Source: an uncultured Acetatifactor sp. (lineage in GTDB: Bacteria > Bacillota > Clostridia > Lachnospirales > Lachnospiraceae). Taken from it: 9,728 nt of DNA. Positions within the stretch are counted from its first letter, which is position 1, and the number at the start of each line of letters is the position of its first letter. Shown here piece by piece: positions 1 through 4,994 of this stretch. The position numbers and the translations under genes were made by a program. Where the stretch lies: the NCBI GenBank assembly GCA_910585665.1, contig CAJUFI010000085.1, positions 1-9,728 on the forward strand. Reading direction: 5' to 3'. The notes under the pieces are model-generated. The model worked only from the letters and a program-made list of their open reading frames with translations. It was not told where the DNA came from and searched no databases.

Positions 1-52
1 TCTGGGCTTTCTCCTAAACAAGTTGCATCAGTTATTTTCCGACAATTCCTAA
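1..52 (+). repeat. MITE-like element, copy A (right part only, cut by window edge)
   Basis: This is the right half of a diverged copy of the ~100-bp inverted-repeat element. It aligns without gaps to 2180-2231, matching 44 of 52 positions, and the last 21 positions are identical, ending in GACAATTCC followed by TAA. The left half lies outside the window. Orientation is the same as the copy at 2126-2231. It carries no coding capacity of its own. The divergence suggests an older insertion than the two identical copies. Confidence 0.8.
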
Positions 53-87
53 GCTATCATATGAAGATATTGCTGCTGGTTCTGAAC

Positions 88-193
88 TTACGAACTGCCG
101 GAAAATAATCTACGCATTTTGTTTAGAGTAAACCTGATAAAATCTGTAAATTTTGCAACAGGCTTGCGTAGGTTATTTGGAGGCATTTCCTTA
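88..193 (-). repeat. MITE-like element, copy B (diverged, with TTA target duplications)
   Basis: The body at 91-190 is 100 bp, the same length as copies C and E, and TTA stands on both sides (88-90 and 191-193). The terminal inverted repeats are imperfect: left CGAACTGCCGGAAAATAA, and right (reverse-complemented) GGAAATGCCTCCAAATAA, both continuing into CTACGCA-type arms. The ends follow the layout of the other copies, GGAATTGTC then about 4 variable bases then AATAA, but the interior is different and AT-rich. It is likely an older or separate subtype of the same family. It shares its right TTA with copy C, so one copy inserted into the target duplication of the other. Confidence 0.7.
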
Positions 194-296
194 GGAATTG
201 TCGGAAAATAACTGCTGCAATTGCTTCAGGCAAAAGCCCGGAAATACAATAAAAATTGCCATAAACTTGCAGCAGTTATTTGTAGACAATTCCTTA
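191..296 (-). repeat. MITE-like element, copy C (complete, TTA target duplication)
   Basis: The 100-bp body at 194-293 is flanked by TTA on both sides. The terminal inverted repeats are 27 bp with 24 matches: GGAATTGTC, three mismatched positions, then AATAACTGCTGCAA. The whole 106 bp is identical to the reverse complement of 2126-2231, so the two copies moved or were copied recently. It has no transposase and can fold into a long imperfect hairpin. It has the hallmarks of a miniature inverted-repeat element mobilised in trans. A 3-bp T-N-A duplication is known for some IS5-family groups, but the parent IS is not identified here. Confidence 0.85.
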
Positions 297-331
297 CGAT
301 AGAGGAAGTTGAAAAACTGGCAGACAGCCTG

Positions 332-350
332 TTGTAGACAATTCCTTACG
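332..350 (-). repeat. MITE terminal fragment D (19-bp match)
   Basis: The 19 bases here are identical to the right end of copy C (280-298), including GTAGACAATTCC and the following TTACG. No left end or hairpin partner is visible, so this is either a deletion remnant of another copy or the native end from which the element's right terminus derives. The TTG TAG at its start is also the last sense codon and stop of the broken upstream gene. Confidence 0.55.
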
Positions 351-353
351 CCA

Positions 354-386
354 GCAGCGGCCCAGGTATTATCCCCAGGCCGCTGC
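354..386. terminator. GC-rich hairpin downstream of the arsR-type operon
   Basis: There is a perfect 9-bp stem, GCAGCGGCC (354-362) with GGCCGCTGC (378-386), around a 15-base loop. It lies between the 3' end of the minus-strand operon and the MITE cluster. In the minus direction no T-run follows. In the plus direction only AAATTTT follows. It may be a weak terminator for the operon, or simply a structured spacer. Confidence 0.4.
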
Positions 387-391
387 AAATT

Positions 392-481
392 TTAGAGAGG
401 CACATTCCGCAAGGCCTCCGCTGCGGCGCACAGTTCCTCGCCTGTCCAGGTGTTGGCACAAGAGGGATAAGTCATCAGCAT
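392..481 (-). CDS. possible 29-aa ORF overlapping the 3' end of the ArsR-type gene
   Basis: An ATG at 479-481 overlaps the last codons of the ArsR-type gene in another frame (AATGCTGA overlap) and opens 29 codons ending in TAA at 392-394. The peptide contains NTWTGEELCAAAEALRNVPL, which looks protein-like rather than random. It is not recognised. It may be the start of a third operon gene whose remainder was lost when the MITE cluster formed, a small translationally coupled protein, or chance. No independent Shine-Dalgarno is clear. Confidence 0.25.
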   Translation of the reverse strand: MLMTYPSCANTWTGEELCAAAEALRNVPL

Positions 482-1041
482 TTTGGTAAGACTTCTGTAC
501 GCCAGTATCCGCGTTCATCCCGCTCCATCAGTTTTTCGGATATCATGTCACGGCGGATGGTACAGAAATCGTCGTTATAATCGGCGATGATGATGTTGAC
601 TTCCCGCTCGGTATAGATTCTGCCCGGGTCGAAGGCTTTTGCGATTTCTTCCAGTACGATTCGCTCCTTTTTGCGCTGGGCGGGGATGGATTTCAGCTTT
701 CCGTATTCGAAGAAGGCGTCTATCACTTTCTGGCGGTAGGCCTGTTCCCGTTTTGCCTGTAAATCGGCTTCGTCTGACTGTTCCCTTAAGATATCCAGGA
801 TTTTCACGGCAAAGGTATCCTGGCAGAGGGAATACATGGTGTAATATTGGGTCTTATAGGATGTGACGGCATCGATTTCCGACAGCTTTCGCAGATGGAA
901 GGAGATGGTGGCGGGAGTCAGATTCAGGCGCTCCGCCAGCCGCTCCACATACATATCCTCCAGGGTCAGTGACTTCAATATCTGCAGCCTGGACTTGTCT
1001 GCCAGGCACTTGAACAGCTTGATCGCGTTTTCTTCTGTCAT
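475..1041 (-). CDS. ArsR-type winged-helix repressor with C-terminal DUF2087 domain
   Basis: This is a 188-aa DNA-binding regulator. Residues 1-75 form an ArsR/SmtB-like winged helix, with KCLADKSRLQILKSL near the N-terminus and the recognition helix TPATISFHLRKL at 42-53. Residues ~107-182 match the DUF2087 pattern (FEYGKLKSIPAQRKKERIVL, then EEIAKAFDPGRIYTEREVN and RRDMISEKLMER). The ELCVCDL-type metal site of classic ArsR is absent and the four cysteines (12, 73, 160, 188) are scattered, so metal sensing is unlikely; the DUF2087 part may sense another signal. The ATG at 1041 is chosen because GGGGGTG stands 5 bases before it; an in-frame ATG 10 codons upstream lies inside the preceding gene. 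It follows that gene after 4 bases, so the two are probably translationally coupled and controlled by the promoter/palindrome at 1428-1469. Confidence 0.9.
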   Translation of the reverse strand: MTEENAIKLFKCLADKSRLQILKSLTLEDMYVERLAERLNLTPATISFHLRKLSEIDAVTSYKTQYYTMYSLCQDTFAVKILDILREQSDEADLQAKREQAYRQKVIDAFFEYGKLKSIPAQRKKERIVLEEIAKAFDPGRIYTEREVNIIIADYNDDFCTIRRDMISEKLMERDERGYWRTEVLPKC

Positions 1042-1045
1042 GTCA

Positions 1046-1405
1046 TCACCCCCATATCCTTTGGAAAGCATCCCGAATCTCAGCCAGGGCTTCCAGCTTG
1101 GTCTGTTCCTGCAGTATCTTTAAGTCGTCCTCATGCTCCCTGGCCTTCGCGAGGAAGCCCTCCCAGGTCTCCTGGAATAAAGTAAGCTTTCCGTTCAGAA
1201 ATGCGGTGCGCTCGCTTTCCTCCTGGGATACCTTGGTGGATGTCTGGGAGATTGTCTTGATTATCTGGAAAATGTTCGCCCGGATTTTCTCGAAATCGGC
1301 TTCATCCTTCCGGTTGTCCGCTATCAGCCGCCGGATATCTTCCTGCACGGAGGAGGTCCGGCTGTCAAGGTAGCTGATGAATTCCTGGTTCTTTTCACTA
1401 TCCAT
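1046..1405 (-). CDS. small all-helical protein, first gene of the ArsR-type operon
   Basis: This 119-aa protein is not recognised. It is highly charged, rich in E, K, R and Q, and contains no proline or cysteine. Predicted secondary structure by eye is helical throughout, with heptad-like stretches at 17-50 and 72-115 that suggest a coiled coil or helical bundle. No signal peptide or membrane segment is present, so it should be cytoplasmic. The start is well supported by AGAAGGAG at 1414-1421, 8 bases before the ATG. It is transcribed first from the consensus promoter at 1441-1469 and ends 4 bases before the ArsR-type gene, so the two proteins probably act together, for example as a repressor and a modulating partner. 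That pairing role is inference. Confidence 0.8.
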   Translation of the reverse strand: MDSEKNQEFISYLDSRTSSVQEDIRRLIADNRKDEADFEKIRANIFQIIKTISQTSTKVSQEESERTAFLNGKLTLFQETWEGFLAKAREHEDDLKILQEQTKLEALAEIRDAFQRIWG

Positions 1406-1427
1406 AGTTTTGTCTCCTTCTAATTTT

Positions 1428-1456
1428 ATTTCTTAAATTAATTATATTAAAGAAAT
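1428..1456 (-). promoter_or_regulatory. probable ArsR-type operator palindrome over the -10 box
   Basis: A 29-bp near-palindrome pairs at 11 of 14 positions around its centre. Its outer arms are ATTTCTT and AAGAAAT, with a matching AA/TT step further in. It covers the -10 box at 1441-1446 and the likely transcription start. ArsR-family dimers bind roughly 12-2-12 inverted repeats over promoters, so autorepression by the second gene of this operon is the natural reading. No experimental site is known to me. Confidence 0.6.
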
Positions 1457-1469
1457 ATTATTTTGTCAA
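1441..1469 (-). promoter_or_regulatory. consensus sigma-A promoter of the ArsR-type operon
   Basis: On the minus strand the -35 TTGACA (1464-1469) and -10 TATAAT (1441-1446) are separated by exactly 17 bases, a perfect match to the housekeeping consensus. The start codon at 1405 is about 30 bases after the expected start of transcription, with AGAAGGAG in between. Such a strong promoter normally needs a repressor, which fits the overlapping palindrome. The AT-rich stretch 1471-1574 behind it holds no gene. Confidence 0.9.
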
Positions 1470-1574
1470 TTTTTATTTTACTAATATCTAATTAAAATAA
1501 GATTATAGATTTGATGATTTTGATTCCGGCTTTCTATTCTTGTTTTGTTTTTGAGCGGTTGCTGCGTTTTTTAG

Positions 1575-2594
1575 CCTAATGCCACCATAAATGAATCAGC
1601 CTCCATCGTAAACGGCGGCATCCGGGCGGAACTGAAAGTGGCGGACTGGAGAAAGGCCCTGCAGATGACCTTTTACAATCGAAAGGGTGAAATCCTGCTG
1701 TAGGAGATTCCAAACGGCGGCGCGCGGCAGAAGAAAGCCAGGCACTTCAAGTCTCTGCCCGGCGGCGGATATCGCCTGAAGGCTTCCTTTGTGTCCAATC
1801 CCGGGGAGAAAATCTACGGCTGCGGGCAGTACCAGCAGGAAGTCATGGACCTGAAAGGATGCAGCTTAGAGCTTGCCCACAGGAACTCCCAGGCCAGCGA
1901 CCCGTTCTATGTCTCCAGCCTGGGCTACGGTTTCCTCTGGCACAATGCCGCCATAGGCGAGGTGCATTTCGGCAGCAACACCACGGAATGGACGGCGGAG
2001 GAGACCCTGCAGCTGGACTACTGGATTACGGCAGGGGAGACCCCGGCGAAGATTCTGGAGTCGTATACCCGGGTGACCGGCAGGGCGCCCATGATGCCGG
2101 AATACGGCCTGGGGTTCTGGCAGTGTAAGGAATTGTCTACAAATAACTGCTGCAAGTTTATGGCAATTTTTATTGTATTTCCGGGCTTTTGCCTGAAGCA
2201 ATTGCAGCAGTTATTTTCCGACAATTCCTAAGCTTCGGTATTACAACCAGGAACAGGGCCGGTGGCCCGGGTGGGCAATCTCTACCCAAGGGAGTACGCG
2301 AGGCTTTTCTATGAGGGACAGCGCGAGGCGGGGCAGAAGGACATCGTGAACCTGATTCGCTGTGCGTGGGCGGGAAGCCAGAGGTACGGCTCTTTGGTCT
2401 GGTCCGGGGACATTATGTCCAATTATGAGGACTTCCGGAAGCAGATATGCGCGGGAATTCATATGGGAATCAGCGGAATCCCGTGGTGGACCACGGACAT
2501 CGGAGGGTTCCACGGCGGAAATATCCATGACGAGGGCTTTCAGGAGCTGCTGGTCAGATGGTTAGTGGAATTTACCTTTCAGAGATGGAAATGA
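1575..2594 (+). pseudogene. GH31 alpha-xylosidase/alpha-glucosidase-like gene, multiply broken
   Basis: This is the remnant of a YicI-like glycoside hydrolase family 31 enzyme, which removes alpha-xylose or alpha-glucose from oligosaccharides. The frame from 1575 gives ESASIVNGGIRAEL, then YGCGQYQQEVMDLKG, then MPEYGLGFWQC, the end of the beta-sandwich and start of the barrel. After the inserted element it resumes as LRYYNQEQ (to 2256). It then jumps out of frame to GPVARVGNLYPREYARLFYEG and continues to WTTDIGGFHGGNIHDEGFQ. Lesions seen: the N-terminal ~100+ residues are missing; TAG at 1701-1703; MITE at 2126-2231; a frame-breaking deletion at 2256/2257 that removes the barrel segment with the nucleophile aspartate; and loss of homology after ~2565. 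The general acid/base aspartate survives at 2409-2411 (LVWSGD). It is certainly non-functional. Confidence 0.9.
2126..2231 (+). repeat. MITE-like element, copy E, inserted in the GH31 pseudogene (TAA target duplication)
   Basis: The 100-bp body at 2129-2228 is flanked by TAA on both sides (2126-2128 and 2229-2231). It is identical to copy C in inverted orientation. Removing one TAA and the body restores the host reading frame exactly: TGG CAG TGT AAG CTT CGG, giving WQCKLR as expected for GH31. This proves both boundaries and the 3-bp target duplication. The terminal repeats pair 24 of 27 positions. It introduces a stop into the host frame at its right end. Confidence 0.9.
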
Positions 2595-2605
2595 CAACGG
2601 CGTAT

Positions 2606-2634
2606 TTGACATTTCTGTCAGGACATATTATTAT
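2606..2634 (+). promoter_or_regulatory. sigma-A promoter of the AAA-ATPase-like gene
   Basis: TTGACA (2606-2611), 17 bases, then TATTAT (2629-2634) give a near-perfect housekeeping promoter about 85 bases before the start codon at 2727. It begins just after the last GH31-like sequence. A Shine-Dalgarno GGAGGG lies 11 bases before the ATG. Confidence 0.75.
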
Positions 2635-2726
2635 GGAAGAAAAAGGCGGAGACCGGTTGCCATGAAAATGAGGAATTTGGAAGCAGCAGGGTTTTCGGAC
2701 TGACAGGGTGGAGGGAACGTAAGCCT

Positions 2727-3941
2727 ATGGGGATATATGTGAATCCTGGCAATGCATCGTTTGAAATGTCACGCTTTTCCGACATCTATGTGGACAAGAG
2801 CATGCTGATAACGCAGACCAATCGGGTGTACCGGACGGAGAGGAGATTTCTGTGCGTCAGCAGGCCCAGGCGCTTCGGAAAGTCCATGGCGGCCAACATG
2901 CTGACAGCGTATTACAGTAAAGGCTGTGATTCCGGCCGTCTGTTCTCCGGGCTTGCCATGGAAAAGGAGGACTCCTTTCCGGTGCACCTGAACCGGCATA
3001 ATGTGATTCGCTGGGATGTGCAGCGTTTTCTGGATAGGAAACGGAGCATTGATACATTCATTGACGAAATTGAACGTATGGTAATCAGGGATTTGCAGAG
3101 GGAATTCCCGGAATGCGGCAGCTTCCCTGAGGGCAGCAGGCTGAGGACGGTTCTGGACGAGATATATGGAGAACGGGGAGAAGGGTTCGTTTTCATCATT
3201 GATGAATGGGACTGCTTGTTCCGCATGGCGAAGGAGCGGAAAAAGGTACAGAAGGAGTACCTGGACTTTCTGCGGGGTCTGTTCAAAGGGGCGGAGTACG
3301 TGGAACTGGCATATATGACAGGGATTTTGCCTATCAAGAAGTATGGGGAACATTCTGCCCTGAATATCTTTGAGGAGTATTCCTTGACGGATCCGAAGAG
3401 TCTGGGGAAGTATTTTGGATTTACGGCTGAGGAAGTGAAGGAGCAGTGCGAAATACATGGCGTGGATTTTCGAGAGATGGAGAGGTGGTATGACGGATAC
3501 CTGATTGAAGGCTGCCATGTCTATAACCCAAAGTCCGTGGCAGATGCGCTTACGTGGAAGGAATTCCGAAGCTATTGGACCGGGACGGAGACTTATGAGG
3601 CCTTGAAGGTCTACATTGACAGGAATTTTGACGGGTTGAAAGAGGCAGTGGTGGGAATGCTGGGGGGAATACAATGCAGAATCAGGCCGGAGAAGTTCCA
3701 GAACGATATGACTACCTTTGGATCGAAAGACGATGTGCTCACGCTGCTTGTTCATCTGGGATATCTCTCCTATGACAGAAAGAACAGCGAAGTGTCCATT
3801 CCGAACCTGGAAATCACACAGGAATTTCTGAATGTGGTGGACAGTCCCGACTGGGGCGGTCTGACGGAGGCGCTGAACCGTTCGGATGAACTTCTGAAGA
3901 ACTTCGGAGGAGCTTCTGAAGAGCACCTGGGCGTTGGATGA
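2727..3941 (+). CDS. AAA-ATPase-like protein, N-terminal ORF of a frameshifted AAA-ATPase_like/PDDEXK_9 gene
   Basis: This 404-aa ORF belongs to a large family of bacterial proteins combining an AAA-ATPase-like domain (PF09820 type) with a C-terminal PD-(D/E)XK nuclease-like domain (PF08011/DUF1703 type); their physiological role is unknown. Visible motifs: YVDKSMLI at 21-28, a degenerate P-loop SRPRRFGKS at 45-53, Walker B FVFIIDEWD at 154-162, and a sensor-like YMTGILPIKKY at 196-206. The normal tail is lost: from about residue 392 a threefold 11-bp repeat shifts the frame and translation ends after a short junk tail. The nuclease part continues in another frame to 4326. The ATPase domain looks intact, so the product might still fold. 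The start is an ATG with GGAGGG upstream, under the promoter at 2606. These genes are often multicopy in Lachnospiraceae genomes (established impression, not checked). Confidence 0.85.
   Translation: MGIYVNPGNASFEMSRFSDIYVDKSMLITQTNRVYRTERRFLCVSRPRRFGKSMAANMLTAYYSKGCDSGRLFSGLAMEKEDSFPVHLNRHNVIRWDVQRFLDRKRSIDTFIDEIERMVIRDLQREFPECGSFPEGSRLRTVLDEIYGERGEGFVFIIDEWDCLFRMAKERKKVQKEYLDFLRGLFKGAEYVELAYMTGILPIKKYGEHSALNIFEEYSLTDPKSLGKYFGFTAEEVKEQCEIHGVDFREMERWYDGYLIEGCHVYNPKSVADALTWKEFRSYWTGTETYEALKVYIDRNFDGLKEAVVGMLGGIQCRIRPEKFQNDMTTFGSKDDVLTLLVHLGYLSYDRKNSEVSIPNLEITQEFLNVVDSPDWGGLTEALNRSDELLKNFGGASEEHLGVG
3888..3920 (+). repeat. threefold 11-bp tandem repeat causing a frameshift
   Basis: Three head-to-tail 11-mers are seen: GAACTTCTGAA (3888-3898), GAACTTCGGAG (3899-3909) and GAGCTTCTGAA (3910-3920), followed by GAGCACC. 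Deleting 22 bases (two units) fuses GAACTTCTGAA to GAGCACCTGG and restores the family sequence ELLKSTWALDEKAV across the two ORFs. Since 11 is not a multiple of 3, each unit gained or lost changes the frame. Confidence 0.8.
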
Positions 3942-4326
3942 GAAAGCAGTGTCAGAGGGGATGTCGGCTATCCACAACGAAACAGCGTCTCTCCTGAAAT
4001 ATAATGACGAAAATTCCCTCACCTGTACCGTCCTCATGGCCTACTACAGCGCAAAGGCATACTACATGAATCCTATCATGGAGCTGCCCTCAGGAAAAGG
4101 CTTCGCCGACGTGGTCTATCTGCCGAAGAGGGACACAGACCGCCCGGCGCTGGTGGTAGAGCTGAAGTGGAACAAATCTGCGCAGGGAGCCATAGAGCAG
4201 ATTAAGGAAAGGCAGTATACATCGTGGATTGAGGACTATACAGGGGACATTCTTCTGGTGGGAATCAGTTATGATAAAAAAAGTAAAAAACATTCCTGTA
4301 TCATTGAAACCTGGAAAAAGGACTGA
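3922..4326 (+). pseudogene. PDDEXK_9 (DUF1703) nuclease-like C-terminal part of the AAA-ATPase-like gene, out of frame
   Basis: The frame opening with STWALDEKAVSEG continues the upstream ATPase gene. It shows the hallmark tail of the family: HNETASLLKYNDENSLTC, then GKGFADVVYLP with the conserved aspartate, then PALVVELKW with the ExK motif and GAIEQIKERQY, ending at TGA 4324-4326. These are the conserved residues of PD-(D/E)XK nuclease-like folds. It has no good start of its own. A TTG at 3934 lacks a well-spaced Shine-Dalgarno; an ATG at 3961 has AGAGGGG directly against it, too close for efficient use. It is separated from the ATPase part only by the 22-base expansion, so it is a fragment of the same gene rather than an independent one. 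Confidence 0.8.
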
Positions 4327-4375
4327 CAGGCAGATAACGACAACAGAAATATTATAAAAAGAGGAGATATATCCT

Positions 4376-4771
4376 ATGAAAATCAAGAATAAAAGTTGGT
4401 TTTTAAGTATTGGAATTGGTGTCTGCATTCTTCTCTTGGCAATTATATGTTTAGTGATTCAGAAAACCGAAAAATCCAGAGGAGAAGAGGCAGATTTTAC
4501 AAATTCAAATGAACTCACTGATATTGAAAAAAGAGAATTACAGTATGATTATTTGGAAAAGGTCTTAGCTTCGATGATTGAGCGCGTGTTCGATGTTTTG
4601 GATTGTGAAGTAGATATAAACTATTCGGAAAGCGAGATTTTCGGAGCCGACATTCAGTTTACTGTACCCGGGGGCAGTATTGTAAATGATTCCATGCGGA
4701 CAACTATAGCAGAGTGTATTTCCAAAGCGCTTGAAATTAGCACGGATAATATTACAATATCAGTTATATAA
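4376..4771 (+). CDS. small membrane-anchored protein of unknown function, possible ring-building-motif fold
   Basis: This 131-aa protein is not recognised by sequence. Residues 8-28 form one hydrophobic segment after a positively charged N-terminus (MKIKNK), so it should be a signal anchor with the rest outside the membrane. A charged linker (29-54) leads to a compact domain that by eye has helix (56-73), strand (78-84), strand (91-97), helix (103-120), strand (124-130). That alpha-beta-beta-alpha-beta order is the one of ring-building motifs in SpoIIIAG, FliF and type III secretion rings; this is a structural guess only. The start has AGAGGAG 9 bases upstream. It begins 49 bases after the broken nuclease gene and has a terminator behind it. 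It is clearly more AT-rich than the genes on either side, hinting at separate origin. Confidence 0.75.
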   Translation: MKIKNKSWFLSIGIGVCILLLAIICLVIQKTEKSRGEEADFTNSNELTDIEKRELQYDYLEKVLASMIERVFDVLDCEVDINYSESEIFGADIQFTVPGGSIVNDSMRTTIAECISKALEISTDNITISVI

Positions 4772-4794
4772 TCTTTTCCCATAAAAGCAATCAG

Positions 4795-4824
4795 CGGGTT
4801 TCGGAGCATACCGGAACCCGTTTT
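4795..4824 (+). terminator. intrinsic terminator after the small membrane protein
   Basis: A 10-bp stem, CGGGTTTCGG with CCGGAACCCG (one T-G wobble), surrounds the loop AGCATA and is followed by TTTT. It lies 23 bases after the stop codon at 4771. Confidence 0.7.
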
Positions 4825-4933
4825 GCATGCCGGTCAGGCATCCAGATTCGACTTCATGCAACACAACTGTTTTTGTGATTAGACCCACATAAGTAAGGGG
4901 AAAAGATATGGTGAAAAGATATCGCTGAAAGGT

Positions 4934-4962
4934 TTGACTTTATCTGGGGCATATTGTATAAT
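4934..4962 (+). promoter_or_regulatory. sigma-A promoter of the lysyl-tRNA synthetase gene
   Basis: TTGACT (4934-4939), 17 bases, then TATAAT (4957-4962), close to consensus. Transcription should start near 4969, leaving a leader of about 25 bases before the ATG at 4995. That is too short for a T-box or other riboswitch. Confidence 0.85.
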
Positions 4963-4994
4963 TACCACCATAATTGCAAAGGAGCAGACAAGAT

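Larger units (their letters stand above)
51..337 (+). pseudogene. C-terminal remnant of a small gene split by two MITE copies (possibly Rpn/PD-(D/E)XK transposase-like family)
   Basis: Codons 54-92 read LSYEDIAAGSELT. Codons 299-337 read IEEVEKLADSLL followed by TAG. Removing 91-296 (copies B and C plus two of the three TTA triplets) joins CTT-ACG to ATA-GAG in one frame, giving a single uninterrupted C-terminal tail. Tails of this type (a short helix, then 'SxEEIAxxTxLSxEEVxxL') are typical of Rpn-family putative nuclease/transposase proteins. That family call is from memory of the pattern and is tentative; the restored frame is seen directly. The 5' part of the gene is outside the window, behind copy A, and AAG at 51-53 is its first visible codon. 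Because the insertions truncate the protein, the gene is probably dead, although only its last ~25 residues are affected. Confidence 0.5.

Noticed and set aside
1..350. CRISPR array or integron attC array
   Set aside because: The repeats are ~100-bp inverted-repeat elements with direct TTA triplets, not short direct repeats with unique spacers, and they lack the attC core sites.
191..2231. Invertible DNA segment between the two identical inverted copies
   Set aside because: Host reading frames rejoin correctly across each copy separately (the gene tail at 87/297 and GH31 at 2125/2232), so the present orientation is the one in which they inserted. No recombinase is nearby.
2595..2726. Further coding remnant after the GH31 pseudogene
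   Set aside because: No frame gives recognisable protein, and the stretch contains a near-perfect promoter for the next gene.
2769..4037. Long minus-strand ORF opposite the AAA-ATPase-like gene
   Set aside because: It is a shadow of the coding strand, with no recognisable motifs; the plus strand has clear P-loop, Walker B and nuclease motifs.
4908..4928. Six-codon leader ORF (MVKRYR) with AAGGGG upstream, as attenuator for lysK
   Set aside because: It lies upstream of the lysK promoter at 4934, so it is not on the lysK transcript, and no terminator/antiterminator pair follows it.
4825..4994. T-box riboswitch before lysK
   Set aside because: No T-box consensus is visible and the leader from the likely start site is only about 25 bases.
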